Below are positions 45,697-54,707 of a stretch of DNA of 64,000 nt, in pieces. The notes beneath the pieces are model-generated. The model made no database searches. It was not told the origin of the DNA and worked only from the letters and a program-made list of their open reading frames with translations. The position numbers and the translations under genes were made by a program. This stretch comes from Thermanaeromonas toyohensis ToBE (GTDB lineage: Bacteria > Bacillota > DSM-521 > Neomoorellales > Neomoorellaceae): contig NZ_LT838272.1 in assembly GCF_900176005.1 (NCBI RefSeq), forward strand, positions 2,871,587 through 2,935,586. The letters are read 5' to 3'. Within the stretch, counting starts at the first letter, position 1, and each line of letters starts with the position of its first letter.

Positions 45697-47217
45697 TTAA
45701 CTTTGTACAATTCGCCTATCTTCTTTCAAAGGAATTTTTAAGATTACCTTAGTACCTGCACCTTTCTGGCTGTAGATCTCTATGATATCCTGGGCTTCTT
45801 CTACATTGTAAAATAGCATCAGCCGGTTTATAACGTTGTGCATACCTATACCGCTTACATGTCCTTCCCGACCGCCATCCGCTAGTTCCACCTTAAGGAT
45901 AGACCGTATCACATGATCTTCCATACCTACGCCGTTATCCTCTACCTCTATGGCCACATATCCATCCTGCTTTTTTACCTTTAAGGCAATTTTCCCGGGA
46001 CCCTCCATCTTTTCTATGCCGTGGAGAAAGGCGTTTTCCACCACCGGCTGTATTACTGTGCAGGGGATCTCCAAATCTAAGACGCTATCTTCGATATCTA
46101 AATAAAAATCTATTTTATCTCCGAACCTAGTTTTAAGGATATACATATAGTTTTCTACATGCCTAATCTCATCCCTTAAGGTTACCGGTTTATCTAGGCG
46201 TTTAAGGTTATATCTGAAGAGATCCGCCACCTTCTCAATAAACAAAGCTGATTTTTCTGCCCCTTCCATCATAGCTAGCTGGGAGGCAGCGTTCAAAGTG
46301 TTAAATAGAAAGTGGGGATTAATCTGGGACTGGAGAGATTTAAGCCTAGCATCCTTCAAAAGATTTTTCATCATAAGGTTTTGCATTTCCTGTTCTTTAA
46401 GCCTTTTCTCCATCTCTGCCTGGTACTTGATTTTATCAATATAATTCTTTATACTTACCGCCATCCTGTTGAAAGCTTCAGCTAAGATTCGAACTTCATC
46501 TTCCGTCTCCCCTTGGATGTTCACCGGTTCCACACCAAAGTCCCCCCGGGAAATCCTCTCTGCCGAACGGGAAAGCTCAATAATGGGTCGCGTAATTTTG
46601 TAGGTAAAATATATAGCTAAAAGGATACTAGATAGGAGCAACCCTATAATTAAGAAAAAGTTAAGGTAGCTTAGGAGTACCATGTGACCCTTGATACTTT
46701 CGTATTTTTGGGAACCCTCCTGGAGTTTATTATAAAGAAGCTCGTTTATATACGTTTTTATATAACCGGCAATCTTATGGGATTCTGTGAAATGAACCAG
46801 GTATACCCCGCCCATACGTCCCCTCTTGGCATTAACTGCAGCGTCTGCTTCCTGGAGCAAATTATCCATCATATTCCCGATGTCTTTAAGCATCAAGGTG
46901 TTCTTGTCATAACCTTTTAGTTGGGAAAGTTGGCTAGCTTGTTCTTGTAATTTATTGTTTAAGTTATAGTATTCTAACAGGGCCTCCGAAGATTTACTTC
47001 CCAGATATCTTTCTACAGTGCTCTCCAAGGCGGTAATCTCTGTGTATAAATTGTTTAGATATACGTAATCAATAAAAATATTGGTAAGGCGGGATATAAG
47101 GGTCTGGGCGCTGTAATAAGAAGCCAAACTGGTAAGCCCCAAAAGTAAAGTAATTACCAGATAATACAATAACATCTTTTTGCGCAAGCCAGTAAATTGC
47201 CAGAAATTCCAGCCCAT
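45697..47217 (-). CDS. Sensor histidine kinase (YesM/LytS-like)
   Basis: Membrane kinase of 506 residues. It has membrane segments at about 15-36 and 183-205 enclosing a helical extracellular region without an obvious ligand fold, then HAMP (about 206-258), a coiled linker, the phosphorylated His302 in QINPHFLFN and an ATPase domain with VVENAFLHGIE and VEDNGVGMEDH. The all-helical sensor suggests that it reads the state of a separate sugar-binding protein rather than binding sugar itself, as in the XylFII-LytS system. Two such candidates are encoded next to it. ATG behind AGGTG. Confidence 0.92.
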   Translation of the reverse strand: MGWNFWQFTGLRKKMLLYYLVITLLLGLTSLASYYSAQTLISRLTNIFIDYVYLNNLYTEITALESTVERYLGSKSSEALLEYYNLNNKLQEQASQLSQLKGYDKNTLMLKDIGNMMDNLLQEADAAVNAKRGRMGGVYLVHFTESHKIAGYIKTYINELLYNKLQEGSQKYESIKGHMVLLSYLNFFLIIGLLLSSILLAIYFTYKITRPIIELSRSAERISRGDFGVEPVNIQGETEDEVRILAEAFNRMAVSIKNYIDKIKYQAEMEKRLKEQEMQNLMMKNLLKDARLKSLQSQINPHFLFNTLNAASQLAMMEGAEKSALFIEKVADLFRYNLKRLDKPVTLRDEIRHVENYMYILKTRFGDKIDFYLDIEDSVLDLEIPCTVIQPVVENAFLHGIEKMEGPGKIALKVKKQDGYVAIEVEDNGVGMEDHVIRSILKVELADGGREGHVSGIGMHNVINRLMLFYNVEEAQDIIEIYSQKGAGTKVILKIPLKEDRRIVQS

Positions 47218-47230
47218 GTTCTCACCTGTT

Positions 47231-48232
47231 CTAACTACCTTTTTGTTCTTCCCGGTAGCGGTTCACATTCTCCTTAGTGATAATTTTCACCCCTGTATCA
47301 ATAAAGGTAGAGGTATTATCCTTTTCCTTGATCTCTAGAAGAGCCTTGATGCTTTCGTACCCCATTTTATAGGGGTCGTTCATAACCGTACCGTAAATTA
47401 TGCCTCTCTCTATATAGCGCAGGATTTCCGGTGTATCTCCATATCCCACGATTTTTATATCCCCCACCCGGTTAAAATCCACTATAGCCTGGGCTACCCC
47501 TAAAGTATCCACAGAATCCATGCAGTATATGGCATCGATGGGAGGATGATGGTTAAGGATAGATTGAGTTATCTCTTCAGCACTCAAAATGCCCAATTTA
47601 GAGGTATAGATATCTACAATTTTCATATCCGGGTGTTCGCGTAGAGCGTTTAAGAAGCCATTCAATTTTAAATTCTGGTAGATTACGTCCTTTTGGCCGT
47701 CATTGCTCACAATTATAGCTATATTAGCTTTGCCAGCTGTAGCTTGTACCATTAACCTCCCGGCCTGTTCCCCCAGTACAAAGCTGTTGGCCCCCACAAA
47801 AGCCTTCCTTTTGCTTTCTTTGGCGTCATTATCAATAGTTATTACTGGGATGCCCCGGGAGTAAGCTTTATCAATCAGGCGGGTGAAATCAGTAGCATAA
47901 GAGACGTGGGTTATTATACCATCAACCCGGGCGGTAATAGCCATATCCAGGTATTTTATTTCTTCCTCACTATTATTAAACCGGGGAGCACTAAACTCCA
48001 GGGCTAGATTATATAGGCTTGCTGCTTCAGAGGCCCCTCTATATACCTCCCGCCAAAAGGGATCCACTGAATTAGGGGCTACCAAGTAAAAATGATACTT
48101 GGGGATAGAATTGTTAAAAAGGGGCTGAGTAACCGAGGAAAAAGTCCGGGGCCCGATTACATAGATCTTAAGTATTAAAACCAGCGTAAGTAAAACACCC
48201 AGAATTATTAGAGATCCTCTCGTTGTGCGCAT
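47231..48232 (-). CDS. Membrane-anchored sugar-binding sensor protein (RbsB-like)
   Basis: Binding protein of 333 residues with an uncleaved-looking N-terminal membrane segment (about 6-27) without lipobox, followed by a ribose-binding-protein fold: FYLVAPNSVDPFWREVYRGA, AITARVDGIITH, PVITIDNDAKES, GANSFVLGEQAGRLM, YCMDSVDTLGVAQA and GTVMNDPYKMGYE. The ATG at 48232 is chosen because AAGGAA lies seven bases upstream; the longer frame starting at 48283 begins upstream of the predicted -10 element. First gene of the sensory operon; it likely presents sugar to the kinase encoded 13 bases downstream. Confidence 0.88.
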   Translation of the reverse strand: MRTTRGSLIILGVLLTLVLILKIYVIGPRTFSSVTQPLFNNSIPKYHFYLVAPNSVDPFWREVYRGASEAASLYNLALEFSAPRFNNSEEEIKYLDMAITARVDGIITHVSYATDFTRLIDKAYSRGIPVITIDNDAKESKRKAFVGANSFVLGEQAGRLMVQATAGKANIAIIVSNDGQKDVIYQNLKLNGFLNALREHPDMKIVDIYTSKLGILSAEEITQSILNHHPPIDAIYCMDSVDTLGVAQAIVDFNRVGDIKIVGYGDTPEILRYIERGIIYGTVMNDPYKMGYESIKALLEIKEKDNTSTFIDTGVKIITKENVNRYREEQKGS

Positions 48233-48274
48233 CTTCTTCTTCCTTAAAAGGATTTTTCTTTTGTCCATATGTAC

Positions 48275-48299
48275 ATTCGACATGGGTTGTCTTTGTCCT
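48275..48299 (-). promoter_or_regulatory. SigH-like promoter for the sugar-sensing operon
   Basis: Minus strand GCAGGACAA, 14 bases, then GAAT in TCGAATGTACATAT. AGGA to GAAT is 21. The -35 deviates at one position. It lies about 43 bases before the chosen start. Confidence 0.4.
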
Positions 48300-48330
48300 G
48301 CAAGCTAGAAACAACCCCCCAACCCTAAAA

Positions 48331-48366
48331 AATTTAAAACCCCACCCCTAATATAAAGGGTGGGGA
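48331..48366 (-). terminator. Intrinsic terminator of the nucleoside transporter operon
   Basis: Minus-strand CCCCACCC pairs with GGGTGGGG around an AT-rich loop and is followed by TTTTAAATTTTTT, just after the last permease gene. Confidence 0.9.
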
Positions 48367-48381
48367 TCTAAAATTAAATTT

Positions 48382-49317
48382 TTACCTTTCTTCGCGGTCA
48401 TATGGAATAGCTAAAGCTCCCGGAGCTCCCACGTGTTTTACTATGGTCTGACGGGTGGCCACGATTAGGACCAGCACAGTAAGGATATACGGCAGCATCT
48501 TTAAGAAGAAAGAAGGAATAGAAATTTTGGTAGCCGCTTGCAAAGTATAAACTAAGGAATCTACTCCTCCGAAGAGATAAGAGCCCAGCAAAGCTCTTAC
48601 CGGATCCCATACAGCAAAGATAACCAAGGCTACGGCGATCCATCCACGACCGGCAGTCATGTTTTCCAACCAAGTAGGGGCATAAGCCAGGGAAAGGAAA
48701 GCTCCACCGGCCCCAGCCAGCATCCCGCCAAGCACAACATAAATATACCGGAGGGCAAACACATTTACTCCTAAAGCGTCGGCTGCCGCCGGGTTTTCTC
48801 CCACTGCCCGTAAATTAAGTCCCGGCCGGGTGTGATAAAGGTAATACCAAAGAAGGGGAACAAGAAAATAAGTTAGGTAAACGAGGGGATTGTGTTGAAA
48901 GAAAACCGGACCGATAACAGGTACCTGGGATAAGCCCGGAACAGCCACAGCTTTGAAAGTGGTGGGCAAGGGTTGCCCGATATAGGGCTTACCCAAAAAG
49001 CCGCTCAACCCTGTACCGAAGAGGGTTAGAGCCAAACCGGTTACCACCTGATTGGCCCGCAGAGTTATGGTTAAGAAAGCAAAGATCGAGGCTAAAGCGC
49101 CAGCAGCCACCATGGCTGCTAGAAACCCTAACCACGGGTTGGCGGTCCTAGCCGTAACTATGAACCCCGTGACCGCCCCCACCAGCATCATTCCTTCTAC
49201 CCCTAAGTTTAACACCCCGGCCCGCTCAGCCAGTATCTCCCCTAAGGCGGCGTAAAGGATAGGGGTACCGGCAGTAATGGCCGCGGCCAGGGCAGCTATC
49301 CAGACGGAAACCTCCAT
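48382..49317 (-). CDS. nupQ: Nucleoside ABC transporter permease (NupQ/YufQ type)
   Basis: Permease of 311 residues of the BMP-linked branch of the branched-chain type ABC importers. About eight to nine hydrophobic segments; AGTPILYAALGEILAERAGVLNLGVEGMM at the N-terminus is characteristic, along with the LRAVGENPAAADALGVNV loop. It forms the channel with NupP. ATG four bases after the nupP stop; last gene of the operon, followed by a terminator. Together with the purine riboswitch upstream of bmpA this supports nucleoside or purine uptake. Confidence 0.93.
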   Translation of the reverse strand: MEVSVWIAALAAAITAGTPILYAALGEILAERAGVLNLGVEGMMLVGAVTGFIVTARTANPWLGFLAAMVAAGALASIFAFLTITLRANQVVTGLALTLFGTGLSGFLGKPYIGQPLPTTFKAVAVPGLSQVPVIGPVFFQHNPLVYLTYFLVPLLWYYLYHTRPGLNLRAVGENPAAADALGVNVFALRYIYVVLGGMLAGAGGAFLSLAYAPTWLENMTAGRGWIAVALVIFAVWDPVRALLGSYLFGGVDSLVYTLQAATKISIPSFFLKMLPYILTVLVLIVATRQTIVKHVGAPGALAIPYDREER

Positions 49318-49320
49318 GGT

Positions 49321-50391
49321 TTATGGGGTAACCTCCTTCCTTTTCCACCGTAAGCGGTAGCGGGTTAATATCTCCCCTCCCAAGACAAAGAAGAGTATAG
49401 CACCCTGCAGCATGGATACTGTAGCCGCAGGTACCCCCATCTTTTGAACACTATAACCTCCTACAATTAGGCCTCCAAAAAGGAAGGAGACCAAAATAAT
49501 AGTAACGGGATGAAGCTTGGCTAGCCAGGCGATAATAATAGCGGTATAGCCATATCCAGGGGAAATACCATGCTGGAGACGATGGGTTATCCCGGCTACC
49601 TCGCTCATACCAGCTAGTCCTGCCAGGGCCCCACTTAAAAACATGACCAGTAAAATATTGCGTTCGATTTTGATACCGGCATATCTAGCCGCCCGGGGGC
49701 TTTCCCCAGTAATCCTTATCTCATAGCCCCACCGGGTCCGCCACAGAATAATGGTCAAGATAATGGCAGCTATGAGGGCAAAAACTAATCCCAAATGTAC
49801 CCGTGTTCCCACTAAAGTAGGGAGGGTAGCCGATTTGCTAAAAGGTGCTGTAAGGGGAAAGTTAAAGCCTTGGGGATCTTTCCAGGGACCGTAAACTAAG
49901 TAGTCCACCCAAAGGATGGCTACATAATTGAGCATTAAGGTGGTTATGACTTCGTTCACACCCCATTTGGCCCTAGGTATAGCAGGAAGCAAGGCCCATA
50001 ACCCGCCCAGGAGACAGCCCATCACAAACATAGCTGGTAGCATAATATAGGGGGGCAGATAAGGAAAGCTCAAAGCTATCCAACTTGCGCCCAAGGCTCC
50101 CATATAAAACTGGCCTTCAGCTCCGATGTTCCAGAGGAGCATGCGGAAGGCCACCGAGACTCCTAAACTCGTTAACATAAGGGGGATAGCTTTGACGACG
50201 GTTTCCGAAACCCCGTACTTAGAACCTATTACTCCTTTTAACATCTCCCCGTAAACCTTTAGGGGGTCAAAACCCGTCATAAAGAGGAAGAAAGCTCCCA
50301 GGACCAAGGCTAAAATTATAGAAGATACAGGTATTAGGACTGTCATCCAGGGTGAAGGGGAAAGCCTCTTTTCCCACACGATCCTGGTCAT
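49321..50391 (-). CDS. nupP: Nucleoside ABC transporter permease (NupP/YufP type)
   Basis: Permease of 356 residues with about eight to ten hydrophobic segments. Typical are the N-terminal GFDPLKVYGEMLKGVIGS, NIGAEGQFYMGALGASW and ITGESPRAARYAGIK. It overlaps nupO by four bases (ATGA), so synthesis is coupled. Pairs with NupQ to form the channel. Confidence 0.93.
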   Translation of the reverse strand: MTRIVWEKRLSPSPWMTVLIPVSSIILALVLGAFFLFMTGFDPLKVYGEMLKGVIGSKYGVSETVVKAIPLMLTSLGVSVAFRMLLWNIGAEGQFYMGALGASWIALSFPYLPPYIMLPAMFVMGCLLGGLWALLPAIPRAKWGVNEVITTLMLNYVAILWVDYLVYGPWKDPQGFNFPLTAPFSKSATLPTLVGTRVHLGLVFALIAAIILTIILWRTRWGYEIRITGESPRAARYAGIKIERNILLVMFLSGALAGLAGMSEVAGITHRLQHGISPGYGYTAIIIAWLAKLHPVTIILVSFLFGGLIVGGYSVQKMGVPAATVSMLQGAILFFVLGGEILTRYRLRWKRKEVTP

Positions 50392-51902
50392 GCGCTGACC
50401 TCCATTCTTTTAGCTCCTGCCATCATTAGTCCTAGCTCTTCTACATCCGCCTGGTCAGTAGGAACTATACCCATGATCTCTCCTTCATAAAGGACAGCTA
50501 TACGATCGGCTAGGCGGAAGAGTTCTTCCAAATCTTCCGAAATAAGGAGAATAGCTGTCCCCGCCGCCTTTTGTTCTAAAAGGAGCCGGTGTACTGTCTC
50601 CGTGGCTCCTACATCTAATCCTCGCGCCGGGTATACAGCTACCAGTACACGGGGGCGGCTAGATATCTCCCTAGCCAAAAGTAAGCGCTGAAGGTTGCCA
50701 CCCGACATCATTTTCACTGGAGCTTCTAAGCTAGCTAGCTTAACTTGGAAGCGTTCTATCAGTTCTTGAGCCCACTGCCGGGCTGCCCGCCGGTTAAGGA
50801 GGACTTTTCCCCACCGGGGATGGCGGTACTCCTTTAAAAGCAGGTTATCTACGGCCCCCAAGTTAGGTACTAAACCCATACCCAAGCGGTCTTCAGGGAT
50901 GAAGCTCACTCCCGCAGCGATAACCCGGCAAGGGTCGCAGTGTATAATCTCCTTCCCCTCTACAAGAATAGATCCCTTTAAGGCCGGTCTTAAACCTGCG
51001 ATAACCTCGGCCAGCTCCCGCTGTCCGTTTCCGGCTACCCCGGCAATACCTAATATCTCGCCAGCGGCCACCGAAAGGTTTATACCCTTAAGGGCCAGCA
51101 ACCCCTTATCATTCAGGGCTTGAAGGTTCCTTATCTCTAGCATAACCCGGCCTTGGGGAGGCCTTTTTTTATCCCCTGTCCAAAAGATCTCCCGCCCCAC
51201 CATAAGCCGGGCTAGCTCTCTCTCGTTGGTCTCCTCTTTTTTGACCGTAGCTACTCTCCTACCATGGCGTAAAATAGTAATGGTATCGGCTGCCTCCATA
51301 ACCTCCTGTAGCTTGTGGGTGATAAAAATAACGGCACAGCCCTCAGAGGCCATTTTCCGTAAAGTCCGATAAAGCTCTCGGGCTTCTTGCGGAGTTAAAA
51401 CAGCCGTAGGCTCATCCAGAATAAGCACCCGGGCGCGCCGGTAAAGGAGCTTTACTATTTCCACGCGCTGTTGTTCACCTACGGATAGCTGCCAGATGCG
51501 GGCGAAGGGATCTACCTTCAGCCCATACTTTTCGGAAAGCTCGGCTATTTCTTGCGCCAGTTGGTTGAGATTAAGTTTGATACCACCTTTTAACCCTAAG
51601 GCCACATTTTCCGTTACTGTAAAGGGTGCCACCAAGCGAAAGTGTTGGTGGACCATACCTATGCCCGCCGCTATAGCATCCCGCGGTGAACGAAAATAGA
51701 CCCTTTTCCCTTGAACATAAATTTCCCCGCTATCAGGGCGGTATAGGCCGGTGAGGATGCTCATCAGGGTGCTCTTCCCTGCCCCGTTTTCCCCTAAAAG
51801 GGCATGGACCTCCCCAGCCCGAACGGCTAAATCTACCCTATCATTGGCCACTACCCCAGGAAAAACCTTGGTGATATTACGCATTTCAACCAAAGGCGTC
51901 AC
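50388..51902 (-). CDS. nupO: Nucleoside ABC transporter ATP-binding protein (NupO/YufO type)
   Basis: Tandem ATPase of 504 residues. First half: Walker A GENGAGKST, IGMVHQHFRLV (family-specific) and LDEPTAVLTP; second half: GVAGNGQRE and MMSGGNLQRLLLAREI. It energizes NupP/NupQ. GTG start behind GGGAGGC. It is 211 bases after bmpA; the gap holds a long hairpin. Confidence 0.94.
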   Translation of the reverse strand: MTPLVEMRNITKVFPGVVANDRVDLAVRAGEVHALLGENGAGKSTLMSILTGLYRPDSGEIYVQGKRVYFRSPRDAIAAGIGMVHQHFRLVAPFTVTENVALGLKGGIKLNLNQLAQEIAELSEKYGLKVDPFARIWQLSVGEQQRVEIVKLLYRRARVLILDEPTAVLTPQEARELYRTLRKMASEGCAVIFITHKLQEVMEAADTITILRHGRRVATVKKEETNERELARLMVGREIFWTGDKKRPPQGRVMLEIRNLQALNDKGLLALKGINLSVAAGEILGIAGVAGNGQRELAEVIAGLRPALKGSILVEGKEIIHCDPCRVIAAGVSFIPEDRLGMGLVPNLGAVDNLLLKEYRHPRWGKVLLNRRAARQWAQELIERFQVKLASLEAPVKMMSGGNLQRLLLAREISSRPRVLVAVYPARGLDVGATETVHRLLLEQKAAGTAILLISEDLEELFRLADRIAVLYEGEIMGIVPTDQADVEELGLMMAGAKRMEVSA

Positions 51903-52054
51903 TAGCTTTCGCCTCCCAGCCGTAAGCCTAGGTAAACCTTTTCGCTAATTTAAGGGTAAATTCCTTCCGGAGGGATAAATTAATTTATAGCTAAATCTAC
52001 TAAATAAGACTTAACATTGAGCAAATATTTTCCACATAATTAAATTAGAGGGCT

Positions 52055-52097
52055 ATTTTTAAGGGCCGCAAGGTCCATTCCCGCGGCCCTTAAAAAT
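52055..52097 (-). other. 15-bp perfect hairpin between bmpA and nupO
   Basis: 52055-52069 and 52083-52097 are perfectly complementary over 15 bases with a 13-base loop; the core is AGGGCCGC/GCGGCCCT flanked by a T-run on one side and an A-run on the other. No U-tract follows on either strand, so it is more likely a 3'-end protecting or partial-termination element. Confidence 0.75.
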
Positions 52098-52113
52098 CCT
52101 ACACAGCTTAAGT

Positions 52114-53241
52114 TTAACGCGGGATTTCTCCTTCTACTCCTTCTACAAACCAATTTACCCCTAGAACTTCTTCATGGCTCATCCTCTGGCCCTCAGGCAC
52201 CCTGACCTTGCCACTTTGATCTTTAATAGGACCCTGGAAGACGTAGAACTGCCCATTTATGATCTCTTGCTTTTTCTTCGCTACCAGATCCCGCACCTCT
52301 TGCGGAACTATTTCATTAATGGGAGCAAGATCCACAATACCATCTTTCATGGTACCATAATATTGCTCAGACTTCCAGGTACCATTCTTGACAGCCTCTA
52401 CCGTCTTAACATAGAAGGGTCCCCAGTTCCATACAGGAGAAGTCAAGTTAGCTTTGGGAGCAAACTGGCGCATGTCAGAATTGTACCCGATACCATAGGC
52501 ACCCCTTTCCTGAGCTGCTTGCTGGGGCCCTGGAGTATCCTGGTGTTGGGCAATAACGTCAGCGCCGGCATCTAAGAGGCTTAAGGCAGCCTGCTTTTCC
52601 GCTGCCGGGTCGTACCAGGTATTTGTCCATACCACCTTTACCTTAACTTTAGGATTTACTGAACGGGCTCCTAAAGTAAAGGCATTGATCCCGCGGATAA
52701 CCTCTGGGATGGGATGGGCTGCCACATACCCTAGGATATTGGACTTGGTCATCTTACCTGCCACTATACCTGAAAGGTACCGTGGCTCTTCCATGGCACC
52801 AAAATAGGTACCTACATTGGGCGCCGTCTTGTAACCAGAGCAGTGCTCAAAGACAACCTGGGGATATTTTTCCGCTACCTTAATGACATAATCCATGTAG
52901 CCGAAACTTGTGGCAAAGATAACTTTATTTCCCTGTTCAGCTAGCTCGGTCAGGACCCGCTCTACATCCGCTCCCTCAGGGACGCTCTCCAGGTAAGAAG
53001 TGGTTACCCAAGGTAATTTTTGTTCTAAATATTTTCTTCCCTGATCGTGGGCCCAGGTCCATCCGGCATCACCTACAGGTCCCACATAGATAAAGGCTAC
53101 TTTCATTTTCTCTTCCTTAGCCTGACCACCTTGTGGGCTTCCTCCCTGAGGGGCAGACTGTTTCCCCCCACATCCTGCTAATAATAAAACTGTAAGGAGC
53201 AAAGCAAAACCCACTAACCCTAGCCGCTTGATCTTTACCAT
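52114..53241 (-). CDS. bmpA: BMP-family nucleoside-binding lipoprotein
   Basis: Basic membrane protein family lipoprotein of 375 residues, the binding component of a nucleoside ABC importer. Lipobox LLAGC (Cys24), then VAFIYVGPVGDAGWTWAHDQGRKYLE, SYLESVPEGADVERVL, FATSFGYMD and AHPIPEVIRGINAF, all typical of BmpA/PnrA proteins. ATG at 53241 has GGAGG just upstream; an in-frame GTG four codons earlier overlaps that site. It is controlled by a guanine-type riboswitch and preceded by a SigH-like promoter. Confidence 0.95.
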   Translation of the reverse strand: MVKIKRLGLVGFALLLTVLLLAGCGGKQSAPQGGSPQGGQAKEEKMKVAFIYVGPVGDAGWTWAHDQGRKYLEQKLPWVTTSYLESVPEGADVERVLTELAEQGNKVIFATSFGYMDYVIKVAEKYPQVVFEHCSGYKTAPNVGTYFGAMEEPRYLSGIVAGKMTKSNILGYVAAHPIPEVIRGINAFTLGARSVNPKVKVKVVWTNTWYDPAAEKQAALSLLDAGADVIAQHQDTPGPQQAAQERGAYGIGYNSDMRQFAPKANLTSPVWNWGPFYVKTVEAVKNGTWKSEQYYGTMKDGIVDLAPINEIVPQEVRDLVAKKKQEIINGQFYVFQGPIKDQSGKVRVPEGQRMSHEEVLGVNWFVEGVEGEIPR

Positions 53242-53369
53242 TTTAACCTCCACCTACTTTCCTTCGAGGTTTTAAGTTTTAAATTTTAAAGTAATCTTTT
53301 GAGGGGTTTATCTTTGAGCTCTAAAGCTCTTCTTCTTTACCTTTCCCCTCACCCCCTTTTTAACCCATT

Positions 53370-53480
53370 AAAAAACCAGGTCAACCGCTTCAACCCCACG
53401 AAGAACCAAGCTTCGTAGTCAGGTGATTTGCGGTCACCTGGTAGAGACCCCCGGACCGATTACCGGGGTTATACGAAGCT
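53370..53480 (-). promoter_or_regulatory. Purine riboswitch (guanine type) before bmpA
   Basis: Aptamer at 53409-53480: P1 AGCTTCGT/ACGAAGCT, J2/3 GTCTCTACC, P3 loop CCGCAAA, J3/1 GACTACG with the guanine-type C. The P3 arm ACCAGGTGACCGC (53430-53442) can pair with downstream GCGGTTGACCTGGT (53375-53388), which runs straight into a six-base U-tract. Forming the aptamer would break this terminator, so ligand should switch transcription on. A competing classical OFF arrangement through ACGAAG/CTTCGT exists but gives a weaker terminator. Confidence 0.92.
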
Positions 53481-53574
53481 CTTATAAAACTCTTAATAAA
53501 TATAGGTTTTACTACTATGCAAATACGTAAAGGCCACTTTGATTATTCATATAGGGTTCCTACTATAAAATATA

Positions 53575-53602
53575 ATTCGCCAGCAATGCCTAAAATCCTG
53601 CT
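53575..53602 (-). promoter_or_regulatory. SigH-like promoter for the bmpA-nup operon
   Basis: Minus strand AGCAGGATTTTA, ten bases, GCGAATTATA. AGGA to GAAT is 21. It lies about 95 bases upstream of the riboswitch aptamer. Intergenic region 53242-53714 holds this promoter, the riboswitch and the opposing promoter, but no gene. Confidence 0.6.
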
Positions 53603-53650
53603 CCCCGTCCGAAAAAATTATTTATACTGTATTCTTGTAGCTTAAATTAA

Positions 53651-53675
53651 AGGATATCACAAGGGCATGTCGAAT
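53651..53675 (+). promoter_or_regulatory. SigH-like promoter for the 2-hydroxyacid dehydrogenase gene
   Basis: Plus strand AGGATAT, 14 bases, GAAT in TCGAATATATAA. AGGA to GAAT is 21. It lies 40 bases before the start codon and is divergent from the bmpA promoter. Confidence 0.55.
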
Positions 53676-53714
53676 ATATAAAACGTCATTGAAAACTGGT
53701 AAGGAGGGTAAACC

Positions 53715-54707
53715 ATGACTAAATGGAAAGTATATGTTACTCGACCTGTCCCCCAGCCAGCTATAGATATGCTGGCCGAGCACTGTGAAGTGGAGGTTAA
53801 TCCTGAAGACCGTGTCTTAAGCCATGAGGAGTTGATAGAAAAGGTCAAAGGCCGGGACGGAATCTTTTGTCTTCTAACGGATATCATCGACGCGGAAGTA
53901 TTGGATGCGGCTAAAGGAGCCAAAGTTTTTGCTAATATGGCCGTAGGTTTTAACAACATCGATGTCCAGGCGGCCACAGAAAGAGGTATTCTTATCACCA
54001 ATACCCCTGGTGTACTTACCGAAGCTACGGCCGACATGGCTTGGGCTTTGCTTTTTGCCGTGGCCAGGCGTATAGTGGAGGCTGACAAGTACATGCGCGC
54101 CGGGAAATATAAGGCCTGGGGTCCCTTACTCTTCTTAGGCCAAGAAATAACAGGTAAGACTTTAGGTGTGATAGGTGCCGGCCGGATTGGCACCGCCTTT
54201 GCCCGTAAGGCCAAAGGTTTTAACATGCGGGTTCTATATAATGATGTAGAGCCCAATCCCCAGTTTGAGGCCGAAACTGGCGGGGTGTTCGTAGATAAAG
54301 ATACCCTTTTACGCGAAGCTGACTTCGTCTCCCTCCATGTCCCTTTGCTACCCTCCACTTACCATCTTATCGGTGAACGGGAGCTTAAACTTATGAAGAA
54401 GACGGCCATCCTTATAAACACTTCCCGTGGCCCGGTGGTGGATGAAAAGGCCCTGGTGCAGGCCCTAAAGGAAGGGGAGATTTGGGGAGCTGGCTTAGAC
54501 GTCTTTGAAAATGAACCTGAGATGGCTCCAGGCTTAGCGGAATTGGATAATGTAGTAGTATGCCCTCACATAGCCAGCGCTACTTGGGATACTCGCATTG
54601 CCATGGCCACCATGGCTGCAAGGAACCTTCTAGCCGCCCTGCGGGGAGAACTACCACCCCAATGTGTAAATCCCGAGGCCTATTATAAACGACAAGAAGC
54701 AAAGTAG
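53715..54707 (+). CDS. D-2-hydroxyacid dehydrogenase (glyoxylate/hydroxypyruvate reductase type)
   Basis: NAD(P)-dependent dehydrogenase of 330 residues. Cofactor motif GVIGAGRIGTAFARK (about 151-165), catalytic Arg238 in NTSRGPVVDE, Glu267 in ENEPE and His285 in CPHIASAT. The sequence is closest in style to glyoxylate/glycerate dehydrogenases. Starts at an ATG behind AAGGAGG. An aminotransferase follows after 99 bases. Possible role: reduction of glyoxylate or hydroxypyruvate formed in purine or serine/glycine metabolism; the substrate is not proven. Confidence 0.88.
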   Translation: MTKWKVYVTRPVPQPAIDMLAEHCEVEVNPEDRVLSHEELIEKVKGRDGIFCLLTDIIDAEVLDAAKGAKVFANMAVGFNNIDVQAATERGILITNTPGVLTEATADMAWALLFAVARRIVEADKYMRAGKYKAWGPLLFLGQEITGKTLGVIGAGRIGTAFARKAKGFNMRVLYNDVEPNPQFEAETGGVFVDKDTLLREADFVSLHVPLLPSTYHLIGERELKLMKKTAILINTSRGPVVDEKALVQALKEGEIWGAGLDVFENEPEMAPGLAELDNVVVCPHIASATWDTRIAMATMAARNLLAALRGELPPQCVNPEAYYKRQEAK

